DNA of 54,972 nucleotides from Anaerolineaceae bacterium (GCA_016124855.1 WGMX01000036.1:1-54972); one strand, 5' to 3'. Numbered from the stretch's first letter, positions 7,561 through 17,163 are shown. The notes: generated by a model from the sequence alone, not told the origin. Numbers and translations are program-made.

Positions 7561-9093
7561 TTAGGCCGCGACGGATACCGGCAGCTTACCAGTGGGTGTA
7601 AAAATGCCTGCCAGAACCTCAGCCGCCGCCTCTAAGGATGGTTGGCTGTCGCCGGATGTGCAAATGATTGTTTCTGCATCTGGTAATACACCCGCATCAT
7701 AAGGATTACGCAGGCAGACCAAGATGACTTGCTTTGCCATGTTCATCAATTCTTTGGCTAAGATAAGTTGTTCGGGGTTAATGTTAGCGCTGCGGGTTGC
7801 CAGTACCAGCACATTAGCGGATTGAGCGGCTTGTTTGGCCTGCTCGACGGCGGACGGATCGTAAACGTCCGGATCGAGCGAAATGGTTGGGATATTCGGA
7901 AAGTGCCGGTGTAGAGCGCCGGCGAAACCCGATACTCCACCACTTTCGAGGATGCCGCTGTCTAACTGTGAAGCGAATTCGACTAACACCGCATCCTTAT
8001 CCAAAGGCAGTAGACCACTATCTTGTAGTAGAACTGTCCCTGCACGAGCGGCTTTTAGGGCGAGTTCAAGATGATCAGGCTTTTTAATGACGGTTAAGTC
8101 AGGTGTTCGGGCGGGATAAGCAGCTTTCAAGGCGGCGATGCGCTGGTTAGCGCCCTCGACTATTTCTATCGGAACACGACCATCTTTCACGGATGCCAGC
8201 AGGCCATCATAAGCTTCTTCTTGCATGGCGCGGGTGTGCGAGAAGAGGATTAGGTCTAAACCTGCAAGCGCTCCCAGAGTCGCTGTTTCACAAGGAGTGT
8301 AATGGTCAGCGATGGCTTTCATTTCCATACAATCACTGGCAACTACGCCTTTAAATTTTAGTTCTTCCCGTAGTAATTTTTGGATAATCACGGGTGAAAG
8401 AGTGGCAGGGAGTTCACTATCCAACGCCGAGAAAATAGTGTGGGTAGTCATGATGCTGGCGATGCCATTGTCGATGGGTAAGCGGAAAGACTGCATGTCA
8501 TTATTCCGCAGCTGATCGAGCGATGTATCAAGAACAGGCAGAGCGAGGTGTGTATCAATGTCGGTGTTGCCGAGGCCGGGAAAGTGTTTGGCGCAAGCTG
8601 CAACACCGCCCTTTTGAAAGCCGCGTACCGCAGCGCCACCCATCTCGCCGACTCGCAAGGCGTTTACCCCAAATGAACGCGTACCTACAGCCGGATTAGC
8701 AGCGTTATAGGCGAGGTCGAGCGCCGGGGCAAAATCCCAATTGATACCCAACGCGCTCATTTCAATGGCGAGCATTTCGCTGACGCGTTCGGCAAGTTCT
8801 GGCCCATCAAGAGCAGCCGAGAGCGCCATCGCGCCGGGGCTTTCGCTAAACTGCTGGCGCAGACGTGCGACTGTACCACCTTCTTGGTCAATAGCAATGA
8901 GCAGCGGATATTTGGCGGCTTGGTGTAAGCTGTGGGTCAGGCGGGCAAGTTGGGCAGGGCTCTCCACATTACGAGCGAAGAGAATAATCCCGCCAGCACG
9001 ACCCTGACGCAGCCAATCGAGGATATACTCTGGCGCTTCTAACCCGTAAAAGCCGACCATCAACATTTGCCCGATTTTGTCTTCTAACTGCAT
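7561..9093 (-). CDS. GH3 beta-N-acetylhexosaminidase (NagZ-like)
   Basis: Glycoside hydrolase family 3 enzyme, about 510 residues. The N-terminal TIM barrel has IGQMLMVGF, the GGIILFARN strand, LLIAIDQEGGTVARL, AACAKHFPGLGNTDIDTHL with the His used as general acid/base in NagZ enzymes, and VVASDCMEMKAI carrying the presumed nucleophile Asp. The usual KHFPGHG is KHFPGLG here. A C-terminal alpha/beta domain of about 170 residues follows, which minimal NagZ proteins lack. Hydrolysis of GlcNAc-anhydroMurNAc-type fragments is the family role and fits with murQ nearby. The ATG at 9093 is preferred to a TTG at 9099. No signal peptide is seen. Confidence 0.9.
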   Translation of the reverse strand: MQLEDKIGQMLMVGFYGLEAPEYILDWLRQGRAGGIILFARNVESPAQLARLTHSLHQAAKYPLLIAIDQEGGTVARLRQQFSESPGAMALSAALDGPELAERVSEMLAIEMSALGINWDFAPALDLAYNAANPAVGTRSFGVNALRVGEMGGAAVRGFQKGGVAACAKHFPGLGNTDIDTHLALPVLDTSLDQLRNNDMQSFRLPIDNGIASIMTTHTIFSALDSELPATLSPVIIQKLLREELKFKGVVASDCMEMKAIADHYTPCETATLGALAGLDLILFSHTRAMQEEAYDGLLASVKDGRVPIEIVEGANQRIAALKAAYPARTPDLTVIKKPDHLELALKAARAGTVLLQDSGLLPLDKDAVLVEFASQLDSGILESGGVSGFAGALHRHFPNIPTISLDPDVYDPSAVEQAKQAAQSANVLVLATRSANINPEQLILAKELMNMAKQVILVCLRNPYDAGVLPDAETIICTSGDSQPSLEAAAEVLAGIFTPTGKLPVSVAA

Positions 9094-9602
9094 TATCAAT
9101 CACTCACTTTTTTAGAAATATTGGAGCATTATATCGTTATTTTCTGGGGTGTTGCTATGTATATTTTGGGAGTTGTACCAGAACGCTATCCCGTAGCAGT
9201 GAAGTATCGGTTTAGGGTCAAAGCCGATTTATGTCGAGTAGGTTGACAACAATGGAAAGAAGTTAAATGTCAGTAAGGCCGTGAGCTATCTACCGTCTGA
9301 CGTATTTATACCTGATACCGCCAATAGTAGTGCTGTGCTATCTGATTGCAAACACCACCTTAGATGCGTTGTATGTACCCACACTCGAAAGTATCCTGTC
9401 AGCGAAAGAGAGTGCGCCGAATGAGGTCGAGTCAACAATCAATCGACGCATGAAAACAACATCCAAAGGGATAGTGTTTGCGCAGGTAACTGCAACCTGT
9501 TGCGAATTATTCTGTGCCCATACGTCACTCAAGAATAATTTGATTGACCATATCGACCATCCATGCAGCCTTGCAATCCGCCATCAAGTCGCTTGAAATA
9601 CT
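9094..9602. other. Intergenic gap, no convincing gene
   Basis: About 500 bases. Frames at 9330-9596 (plus) and 9338-9532 (minus) overlap each other, have no ribosome-binding site and match nothing I recognise. The part next to 9094 should hold the promoter of the GH3-hydrolase pair, but I could not fix its elements. Confidence 0.4.
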
Positions 9603-10700
9603 TTAGCCGGGCGTGGGCGGCACACCAATGGGTGCTACACCAACCGGGGCAACACCATCGGGCAGCGGTGTTCCCGAACCTTGCGAGGCTTGTGTCGTAC
9701 AGGCTGTTTGGGCGGCATCACGCTTGGCAGCTACACTCGCATTATTTTGTAAGGCCAGAGCGCTTTCATATTGCCCTACGGAACTGCAAGGCTGGCCCGC
9801 TGCGACCAGAGTATCCCCATATCCGATGTATTGACTGACTAATTTTTGGAACACGTCGCGGTAGGATGGCGCTTGGCTGTAAAGCGCGGTGAGTTTGCGA
9901 ATCGCGAGATTGTAATCGACGCCGATGGCATTGACGGCATCCAGATACAGGCTGGCAATAATGCTCTCATAGTTGGCTTCTGAGGTTTCGATGTTGCCGA
10001 ACTGGCTGGCGCGGTCGGTCAATTGATTAGCTTCGGCAAGACGCGACGTATCACCGCCGCGATACAAAGTCAGTGCTTTCTTGGTTAAGGCTTCGAACAT
10101 CAAAGCACGTACTGCGCTGGTTTGGAAGTCGCCATCATAACCCATGATGGCATCCAGCGTATCAATGGCGGTATCCCAATCCGACGTGGATACTGCTGAT
10201 TGAGCTTGACTCAAGAGCGCGGTCAAATCGGGTGTGGCGCTGCCACTCGGCGCTAGGGGTATGGATGTGGCGGCCTCGGTTGATTGCGCAGTCGCGGCCT
10301 CAGTGGCTGTGGGCATCGGCGTAGAGGTTGGTAAGCTGATAGCTGTAGCGGTCTGCGCCAGTTCCATTACGCCTTGAACACCCGGCGTTAGTGTGAGTAA
10401 GTAATCAAGACGGGCTTTGACCAGCACCTGATTTTTGCTGTTCAAATCGCCTGTGATGCGGTTGAGTTGATCGCTGATGACGGCGTTTGTGGTGGCAGTG
10501 GCATTACTTTGAGCGATGCGCTGCCCCGATGACCATCCCGCGAAACCGGCTAGAGCAATAATCAAACCGGCGAAGCCGATCACCATCAAGCCGACCAGCC
10601 CGATTACCAAACAACCCGGCCCACCTGAACGAGGTTCAAATTCATCCCCGGTCATGACCATGACGGGCTTAACGGGTTGTGTATCATCCAAATTTTGCAT
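9603..10700 (-). CDS. Single-pass membrane protein with TPR-like extracytoplasmic part
   Basis: Protein of 365 residues. A short cytoplasmic N-terminus is followed by one membrane helix (about residues 30-55, CLVIGLVGLMVIGFAGLIIALAG), a linker rich in Ser/Thr/Ala/Pro (TSTPMPTATEAAT), then a helical part with repeat-like segments (ALLSQAQSAVSTSDWDTAI; QYESALALQNNASVAAK) resembling tetratricopeptides. The C-terminal tail is Pro/Val/Gly-rich. Such proteins are common beside Chloroflexota kinases and may be sensors or scaffolds, but no function can be assigned. GGAGCAG lies upstream of the ATG. Confidence 0.65.
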   Translation of the reverse strand: MQNLDDTQPVKPVMVMTGDEFEPRSGGPGCLVIGLVGLMVIGFAGLIIALAGFAGWSSGQRIAQSNATATTNAVISDQLNRITGDLNSKNQVLVKARLDYLLTLTPGVQGVMELAQTATAISLPTSTPMPTATEAATAQSTEAATSIPLAPSGSATPDLTALLSQAQSAVSTSDWDTAIDTLDAIMGYDGDFQTSAVRALMFEALTKKALTLYRGGDTSRLAEANQLTDRASQFGNIETSEANYESIIASLYLDAVNAIGVDYNLAIRKLTALYSQAPSYRDVFQKLVSQYIGYGDTLVAAGQPCSSVGQYESALALQNNASVAAKRDAAQTACTTQASQGSGTPLPDGVAPVGVAPIGVPPTPG

Positions 10701-10827
10701 TCGTATTTACTGCTCCACACGTCGATAAACAGTCAGCCTTTTGAAAGCAGACGGTGGCGCATTATAGCGGAGTCGCGGCGCATGAGTCTAGCGACGGTTG
10801 CCCTACGCTGTAGCGAATACGTATTTC

Positions 10828-12183
10828 TCAATCCGACGGCAGTAACGCTTTAATCCCGTTATCCGACAACCCACCCGCATCATGCTCGACGTAAGCAGCA
10901 TCAAGATTGAAGCCGACAAAACTCGGATCAGGGAGTTCTTGACCGAGTAAACGACTGGCGAGGATTTCTCCAGCGGCGGGCGCGGACATAATGCCATGAC
11001 CAACGTGAGCAATTGACAAGAACAACCCGTCCATTTCCGGCCATGCGTCGATTATCGCACGCTGGCTGTCGTATGGTTCTTGAGTGCCGTCAGGTAGTGT
11101 CAAATAAGCATTATCACGGTAGACATAGTATCCAGCACGATGGTATATGCCGCGTAAATAGCGTGGATCAGCAAAACCTTCACCGGGTTTGTGCCCGAAC
11201 TGTTTCGCCATCAAGCTTAGAGTGAGCGAGGGAAAACGCGGATCACGCAACTGCTCAACAGGCCAAATCGGATCAATCAGTGCGTCGATGCGTTCACCGG
11301 AGTAGTTCGGGATTTTACCCGTGTTCCATTTGTATTCGTAACCGAAAATCGCGCCGCTCTGGGCTTCGGGTCGGACGTGTGGAAAAGGGGCAGCGCTAAT
11401 GACACAGGGCGCATCTTCAGGGTAGGCATCATGTCGCCAACCTGTCGTGAAACTCTGTCGTGGACGCATAACAATAGGCAGTTCGATTCCGGCTGTGCGT
11501 CCGATGGCACGGGAGTTCGCTCCAGTAGCAATCACCACATTGGGAGCGTCGATGTCGCCGTTAGCAGTTGATACACCGAGTACGCGATTACCTGCTGTGC
11601 GAATGCTGGCATTCTTGGTTTCGAGCAAGAAAGTGGTCGATTGGGTGGCGTTGGCAAGGGCATACACCAGCGCATTCGAGTCCATCCATCCGGCGATAGG
11701 ATCATATTTAGCGGCAACCACCCGATTACCCAACCACGGATAGCGGTGTGCAACTTCGTCGGCATTCAGATATTCGGTGTGTGTTAACCCGCAGCGATGC
11801 AAGTGCTCGACATCTTCTTTGAGTTTAGCGGCTTGTGCTTCGGTGAAGGCGATGAACAGATAACCCTGTTCCTTCATACCGAGTTTAGTTCCCGCACCGA
11901 AATAATAATCGGCTTGATGAAAGACATCAATACTCCGCTGCATCAGACGATGCAAACAAGGAGCTGCCCAGCAGGTACGATAATTTTCCAGCGATGCCAG
12001 CGACGATCCGGCGGCAAGCTGGCTGTTTTGCTCGACGACGACGATGCGTGTACCGGGCGCAGCACGTTCAATCGCCCATGCGGCGGCGGTTCCGGCTGGC
12101 CCACCTCCGATAATGACGACATCCGCTGTGTGTGGCAGATCAGCAGGCGAGGGGTTAGTGAGAAAACGAGTTGTTGATGTCAT
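10828..12183 (-). CDS. FAD-dependent oxidoreductase, DAO family
   Basis: Flavoprotein of 451 residues of the D-amino-acid/glycine/sarcosine oxidase (DAO) family. The N-terminal FAD-binding motif is VVIIGGGPAGTAAAWAIE followed by the acidic strand end VVVEQNS. The C-terminal part has GLFLSIAHVGHGIMSAPAAG, the second FAD-contact region of this family. Members oxidise secondary or primary amines such as sarcosine, dimethylglycine or amino acids; the substrate cannot be read from sequence. No signal peptide is visible. It stands alone, with the DUF433/DUF5615 pair 18 bases upstream on the same strand, possibly read through into this gene. Confidence 0.85.
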   Translation of the reverse strand: MTSTTRFLTNPSPADLPHTADVVIIGGGPAGTAAAWAIERAAPGTRIVVVEQNSQLAAGSSLASLENYRTCWAAPCLHRLMQRSIDVFHQADYYFGAGTKLGMKEQGYLFIAFTEAQAAKLKEDVEHLHRCGLTHTEYLNADEVAHRYPWLGNRVVAAKYDPIAGWMDSNALVYALANATQSTTFLLETKNASIRTAGNRVLGVSTANGDIDAPNVVIATGANSRAIGRTAGIELPIVMRPRQSFTTGWRHDAYPEDAPCVISAAPFPHVRPEAQSGAIFGYEYKWNTGKIPNYSGERIDALIDPIWPVEQLRDPRFPSLTLSLMAKQFGHKPGEGFADPRYLRGIYHRAGYYVYRDNAYLTLPDGTQEPYDSQRAIIDAWPEMDGLFLSIAHVGHGIMSAPAAGEILASRLLGQELPDPSFVGFNLDAAYVEHDAGGLSDNGIKALLPSD

Positions 12184-12201
12184 AAGAACTTCTATGATGG
12201 A

Positions 12202-12543
12202 TTATGATTTAAGCCAGAAAACCTGTCCATTTGTGGTTTCTGAAGAATGTGAAGCAGCAAAAGCAGATAACACGCGAATTTGACCGCCAATATCATTGCG
12301 CAGACTCTCGGATAGACAAATCACACCTAAATGATCGCTGCGTTCCATTGTGCGTCCTGCAAACGGACGGTCGAATGTTACCATGACGAGATCGTTTTCG
12401 GTTGCATATAAGAGATGTTCAGTATCGTCATCTTTTTGAGTCATCTCAACATCGACAGCCAATATGATTTCTATCCCACTTTTAATCAGACTTTCGGCTA
12501 CGCTTCGCGGCATATGTTCATCAAAATAAAAGCGGATTGACAT
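12202..12543 (-). CDS. DUF5615 PIN-like protein, putative toxin
   Basis: Protein of 113 residues with the DUF5615 PIN-like signature: FYFDEHMPRSVAESL at the start, then a second acidic cluster and MVTFDRPFAG, the segment usually holding the third catalytic Asp. PIN-like folds act as Mg-dependent RNases, and DUF5615 genes commonly lie directly after DUF433 genes as candidate toxin-antitoxin pairs. It follows the DUF433 gene with a six-base gap, the typical arrangement. Toxicity is inferred from family and context only. Confidence 0.75.
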   Translation of the reverse strand: MSIRFYFDEHMPRSVAESLIKSGIEIILAVDVEMTQKDDDTEHLLYATENDLVMVTFDRPFAGRTMERSDHLGVICLSESLRNDIGGQIRVLSAFAASHSSETTNGQVFWLKS

Positions 12544-12549
12544 AAGCAG

Positions 12550-12855
12550 CTATTTTTTGTCTGATGCGCCATCTTGTTCATAAGCTTTATCGAACTTTTT
12601 TTGTTCTTCAGCATCTTGGCGGTCAATTTCATCCTTGTGCTCGCGGTAATAGAGCAACGCAGCCAAGACCTGTTCTTCTGTTAGGCTAAATTCGTGGGCT
12701 AAAGTTGCTACATCCCAATGATTTGCTGCGGCATTACTGGCGATCATGGAAACCCAGATGCGACGACCTCGAATGTGCGGACGATTACCAAAGAACTTGG
12801 AGTCAATATATTTACTTAAATCGACTGGAGCAGGAATAATCTCTTGTGCAGTCAT
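12550..12855 (-). CDS. DUF433 protein, putative antitoxin
   Basis: Protein of 101 residues of the DUF433 family, a small helix-turn-helix-like fold. Core signature: GNRPHIRGRRIWVSMI, then LAHEFSLTEEQVLAALLYYREHKDEID, which matches the typical 'l...yp.Lt.eqv.aAl.Yy..h..eid'. The C-terminal tail is charged. It is translated just before the DUF5615 PIN-like gene, as expected for the antitoxin of this pair. The ATG at 12855 is chosen over a TTG at 12864 because AGGAGG abuts the TTG but lies nine bases before the ATG. Confidence 0.78.
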   Translation of the reverse strand: MTAQEIIPAPVDLSKYIDSKFFGNRPHIRGRRIWVSMIASNAAANHWDVATLAHEFSLTEEQVLAALLYYREHKDEIDRQDAEEQKKFDKAYEQDGASDKK

Positions 12856-12910
12856 AGATGGCAACCTCCTGCGGTGATTATACTACACAGCGATGAGAAT
12901 TATTGCTGCT

Positions 12911-15900
12911 TTACTGGCAAACGCGCATATAATCCAGTCGCATCGTGTTCGGTACAACCTTAGATGCTCCAAAGAAGGCAAACCGGCCTTCAGGCCAAGT
13001 GGTATCAGTAAATTTGGTGAGCAGTACACCGTTGATATAAAGTGTAAATTCATCACCTTTAATGTCGACTCGCAAGGTGTTGATCGCGTTATCGCCGGTA
13101 TTAATGGTCTTGACTTGCGTCCATTTGACAATGTCTTGGTAGCTGTTATTTTGCCAGCGCCCGACATAATAACTGCCGTTGTTGCGGATCATGAAGGCGA
13201 TGAAGTTCTTTTCGTCTTGATAGCGCAGCCAAATGCCGACCCGCGACGTAATATCTGAGAAATTAGCCGCACTGACAACTGCTTCCACGCGTCCATCACG
13301 GAAGGTAAAGCCGCGTAAACTGCCCCAACTGGTGGCTTCATCACTGGTTGCCGGAATTTGATTCAGTCGAATTTCGTAAAAGCCGTTGATGAGCTGTTCA
13401 TTTGAGCGTGCCCCGACGGTTTTGTCTTGGAACCAATCATGGGCAGACTGTCCGTTGGTGAATTCGTCTTCAACAGTTGCATTGCAGACGGATAAGATGC
13501 GGCTGCCGTAAATTTGAGGTTGAACCGACACCGGAGTGATTTGAACGGGAGCAGGCGAACTGTTATCAACCGGCGATACAAAATAACCGTTCTCATCACC
13601 TTCTGCAATCCAGCCATCTTGTACACCATTTTCCAGCCGGACGCGGAACCACGCTTTGTCCTCGTTACAGTTAGGGCCGTCTAATACGGTAAAGCGTCCA
13701 CCGACTGGAATTTGAGCTAACTTTTGTCCGGATTTGCTTGGCCCGCTGCGGACATTCACTGGCAGTGGATCACCGCCCAACACGTAGCCGACGACACCGG
13801 GATAGAGATACGATTTCAGCGCACCGGGGCAGCTTACAATATTAGGTGTGGTTGGTGTTGGCGGCAGCGGCGGCACGGTAGGCATATCGGTGGGTGTAAT
13901 CGTGAACGTCGGCGTAAGTGTGAATGTTGCCGTGGGTGTATAGGTCGGTGTTGACGTGGGGGTATCGGTATAAGTAGGAGTGAACGTGGCCGTCGCCGTA
14001 CTGGTGGATGTCGGGGTATTAGTAGGTGTCGGCGTCCATGTAGGGGTGTTAGTAGGTGCTAATGCCAGCGGTACGCCCAACAAGTCACCGGCTGTTCGTA
14101 CCTGCGATGCCGCTGATGTAATCCAACCAAATGTCCCGTCAGGGAGGGCGATTTGATACCATAATCCATCTTCGCTAAGGCCGACAAGATCAATCCGGTC
14201 ACCGGCATTGAGCGTCGTGATCAGTGGATAGCTGATACTCGGGCCAAGTCGAACTGGCAGCCCGCGCAGGGCTACTGCTTCAGGTGTCGCGGGTGTTGGT
14301 GTCGGCGTGTTCGTGGGTGTATTGGTTCGTGTCGGTGACGGGGTGCGCGTGGGCGTGTCGGAAGGTGTTGGTGATGGTGTACGTGTAGGGGTATCGCTAG
14401 CGGTCGCTGTTGGCGTTGAAGTCGCGCTGGGCGTCAGGGTAAAGGATGCAACGGCATTTTGAGTTTCCAGTAGTGCGGCGGCATATTGTTGGGTCGCGGT
14501 TTCAGCGGCAGCGATTTGCTGATTATTGGACACGACCAGAAAACCAATAACCCCTAAAGCCACTACGACAATTGCCGCAACAGCCAGAACCAGCACATTA
14601 ACCCCGCCTCTCTTTGGCGGTTCGATGACTCCGGTCGGCTGTTTGGGAACTTCACTTCCTGTCAATGGTTTGGAAGGTGTGATGGTCGGCACATAACCGG
14701 AAGCAGGTGTGATAGTTGGGCCATCATAGGTGCTGCTGGGAAGCGGTGGTTTTTGGGTGGGTGTAAGAGGTCGCGGCGTTGCTGGCGCGGCTGGTACACG
14801 CGTCGGTAACGGTGTCGTAAAGAAACTGGTGGACTCTTCGCCTTTGCCGCCAATGGCTTGCTCGAAAGCGGATGCAAAATCCCGCACCGATGGAAAACGT
14901 TCCTGTGGCAATTTTGCCAGTGCCTGCGACAACACATCTTTGACGGTTGGCGGCAAATCAGCGCGCCATACGTCGGGTGCGGTTGGACGCTCGTTGAGGT
15001 GCTTATTCATCAAGGCATACGGTGTCGTTGCCTCAAATGGAAGCCGCCCCGTTAGCATATGATAGGTCATGACCCCCAGCGCATATTGGTCGGTGGCCGG
15101 GGTAACGCTTTCACCTTTCCATTGTTCGGGTGACATATAGGAGGGTGTACCCATCGCGATGCCGGTGCCGGTGAGGCCGGTGGTCGCCGTCATGATCTTG
15201 GCGATACCAAAGTCAACCAAGAAGGGTGTGCCTTGGTCATCAAACATGACGTTATTGGCTTTGATGTCGCGGTGAATAACGCCGCGTGAGTGGGCGTAAT
15301 CCAACGCGCTGCCTAATCCACGCAAGACGGCGGCTACTTCGCTCAGGGAAGGCAATCCTTTGTCGGATTTCAGACGGTAACTCAGGCGTTCTGCCAGTGA
15401 TCCGCCTGTCAACAAGCGCATGACCACATAACTTAAGCCGCCGTAAGTGCCATAATCGTAAATAGGCACAATGTTGGGATGTTCCAAACGGGCAGCCGTT
15501 TGCGCTTCGCGGATGAAGCGTTCGATAAATTCCGGCTGCTGGGCAAGGCTTGGCGGCAGCACTTTGAAGGCCACAGCCCGATTCAGCCCTGTTTGCTGTG
15601 CCCGATAGACCGCACCCATTCCGCCTTGACCGAGCAGTTCGCCCACTGCATACTGCGCGACGGTTTGTCCGGTAAGGTTGTTGATGTTGAGAGTAATGGG
15701 CGGATTAGCCGGTGCAGGCGTTGGCGGAATGGTCGCATCTTGAACACGCCAAGCAGCAGTATTTTCCACCATTTTCGCCAGCATTTCGATGGCATTGGCG
15801 ACGTATACATGCTTTTCGTCAAAGACCTGCACACCATCATATTCCAGCAGTGCTTTGATGAAAGGTGTTGGTGCTTCATCTAATGTAATCGGTTTATAGC

Positions 15901-16177
15901 TTTCCTGAAAAACAGGAATCATCGGCTTGCCAAGTCGGTTGGCTTGTTCAATTTCGTTCCGCACCCAGTCCGATTCGAATGTGCTTTCGCCGACCAAACA
16001 GACAAATACATCGGCGTTTTTGATGGCTTGCAGCAAACGGTCAGGAAACGCGCCAGCCGTATCATTACGGTCGGTGTCGAGGTACGCTTCAATATTGCGC
16101 AGTTTCAAATCGCGCACGATGAGCTGCGCTAAGATAGCGCTGGGTTTGCGACGATAGCTGATGAAAACGGTCGCCAT
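12911..16177 (-). CDS. TIR - Ser/Thr kinase - transmembrane - SH3-like receptor
   Basis: Fusion protein of 1088 residues. Residues 1-145 form a TIR domain (VFISYRR; LVGESTFESDWVRNEIEQA with Trp71 and Glu75 at the NADase-type position). Residues 172-440 form a Hanks kinase: G-loop GQGGMGAVY, Lys205, HRDIKANN at 302, DFG at 322, and the activation loop ending in GTPSYMSPEQ. One membrane helix lies at 526-550. Outside follow Thr/Pro-rich linkers (TPTNTPTP repeats), two bacterial SH3-like modules (VRLGPSISYPLI; VNVRSGPSKSGQK) and a C-terminal LamG/DUF1080-like beta domain. It could couple extracellular sensing to kinase and TIR signalling inside the cell. All kinase residues needed for activity are present. 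AGAGGA precedes the ATG. Confidence 0.9.
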   Translation of the reverse strand: MATVFISYRRKPSAILAQLIVRDLKLRNIEAYLDTDRNDTAGAFPDRLLQAIKNADVFVCLVGESTFESDWVRNEIEQANRLGKPMIPVFQESYKPITLDEAPTPFIKALLEYDGVQVFDEKHVYVANAIEMLAKMVENTAAWRVQDATIPPTPAPANPPITLNINNLTGQTVAQYAVGELLGQGGMGAVYRAQQTGLNRAVAFKVLPPSLAQQPEFIERFIREAQTAARLEHPNIVPIYDYGTYGGLSYVVMRLLTGGSLAERLSYRLKSDKGLPSLSEVAAVLRGLGSALDYAHSRGVIHRDIKANNVMFDDQGTPFLVDFGIAKIMTATTGLTGTGIAMGTPSYMSPEQWKGESVTPATDQYALGVMTYHMLTGRLPFEATTPYALMNKHLNERPTAPDVWRADLPPTVKDVLSQALAKLPQERFPSVRDFASAFEQAIGGKGEESTSFFTTPLPTRVPAAPATPRPLTPTQKPPLPSSTYDGPTITPASGYVPTITPSKPLTGSEVPKQPTGVIEPPKRGGVNVLVLAVAAIVVVALGVIGFLVVSNNQQIAAAETATQQYAAALLETQNAVASFTLTPSATSTPTATASDTPTRTPSPTPSDTPTRTPSPTRTNTPTNTPTPTPATPEAVALRGLPVRLGPSISYPLITTLNAGDRIDLVGLSEDGLWYQIALPDGTFGWITSAASQVRTAGDLLGVPLALAPTNTPTWTPTPTNTPTSTSTATATFTPTYTDTPTSTPTYTPTATFTLTPTFTITPTDMPTVPPLPPTPTTPNIVSCPGALKSYLYPGVVGYVLGGDPLPVNVRSGPSKSGQKLAQIPVGGRFTVLDGPNCNEDKAWFRVRLENGVQDGWIAEGDENGYFVSPVDNSSPAPVQITPVSVQPQIYGSRILSVCNATVEDEFTNGQSAHDWFQDKTVGARSNEQLINGFYEIRLNQIPATSDEATSWGSLRGFTFRDGRVEAVVSAANFSDITSRVGIWLRYQDEKNFIAFMIRNNGSYYVGRWQNNSYQDIVKWTQVKTINTGDNAINTLRVDIKGDEFTLYINGVLLTKFTDTTWPEGRFAFFGASKVVPNTMRLDYMRVCQ

Positions 16178-16335
16178 GAGTCCTCTGGGAACGTTGGTGA
16201 ATGAATTATTCGAGTTGAGTATAAATCATTTAATAGTTTCGTACTACCAATCCAAACCTATTTATAACGATATAAGTATGTTTGGTTGGAACCGAAACAG
16301 ATCGCATAAGATAATTTAATGACCTATACCTTGCA

Positions 16336-16971
16336 TTATCCTTGTGTATTTTCGGCACGTTTGAGGGCGGTTTGTAAGCGCTGCTGCTGAAGGGTAGTCG
16401 TCAGGTCACCACGTGTGCGTTCCAGCACACCGCGGACGATGTCTGTTTGGCGACGTAACCCACCGGTGATGGCATCGGGGAAATCAAAAGTGACCAATTG
16501 GTCGTAGATGTCGTCCATCGCTTCTAGCAGCCGTTCAGCTTCATGCGTGTCGCCATCCTCACGGCGCAGAATATCAAGGATAAAGCGTCGTAATTCAGTC
16601 GCAGCCTCGGCTAATCCGTTTAGGTAGGAGTCATTTTCGACGTTCAACTCTTGTGGCGTAGGTAAAGATAATCGCCTCACAATGGCGTGAGTACAAAATG
16701 CCTCAACCACTTCTTTGAGCGCGTCTTGGGTATAGCCCGCATGATACAAATCTGGATAGTCCGCAATCCCGGCGGTCAAATCAGCTGCTGCGGCTTTAGC
16801 AGTTGTCATTTTATCGGTGGCTTTATCCCATTCGTGGCGGTGAATGGCACGGATGGCTTCCGAACAGTGTCGAATGAGTTCACGGCTGCGGTTCACGGCT
16901 TCATCACGTGCGGCATTTTTTGTGACGAACGCCGCACGAATCGATTCGCTAATTGAATTAAGATTTTCCAT
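16336..16971 (-). CDS. Translin-like protein
   Basis: All-helical protein of 211 residues resembling the translin family. The strongest signal is near the C-terminus, GGLRRQTDIVRGVLERTRGDLT, matching the 'lRrk.D..R..le..rgel' helix of translin/TRAX proteins. The N-terminal region (RDEAVNRSRELIRHCSEAIRAIHRHEWDKA) fits the family's first helical pair. In eukaryotes translin with TRAX forms C3PO, an RNA-binding nuclease complex acting in RNAi and tRNA processing; prokaryotic members are little studied. The acidic catalytic cluster of TRAX is not evident, so this is more likely a nucleic-acid-binding protein. It lies between ssb and the TIR-kinase on the same strand. Confidence 0.7.
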   Translation of the reverse strand: MENLNSISESIRAAFVTKNAARDEAVNRSRELIRHCSEAIRAIHRHEWDKATDKMTTAKAAAADLTAGIADYPDLYHAGYTQDALKEVVEAFCTHAIVRRLSLPTPQELNVENDSYLNGLAEAATELRRFILDILRREDGDTHEAERLLEAMDDIYDQLVTFDFPDAITGGLRRQTDIVRGVLERTRGDLTTTLQQQRLQTALKRAENTQG

Positions 16972-17104
16972 ATCAAGTGCTTTCTAAATTAGAATCATGA
17001 TCAGACCACAGCATACCGCACATACCTAGATATCGCATCGAATATGTCACGAATGGTGTTGAAAGGGAGCGGTTTTAGGAAATTGGTATTTGGAGTACGC
17101 ATAA

Positions 17105-17139
17105 AAATAGGCGGACAACGAAATATTGTCCGCCTATTT
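17105..17139 (-). terminator. Rho-independent terminator of ssb
   Basis: Inverted repeat with 14-bp arms (17105-17118 and 17126-17139, read on the minus strand as AAATAGGCGGACAA / TTGTCCGCCTATTT) and a seven-base loop, followed by TTATG within a T-rich tract. It begins 25 bases after the ssb stop codon. Confidence 0.8.
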
Positions 17140-17163
17140 GTTAGATTTCTAACATGCTGGTGG

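Noticed and set aside
9330..9596. 88-codon plus-strand ORF
   Set aside because: No ribosome-binding site and overlapped by an equally plausible minus-strand frame; no family resemblance.
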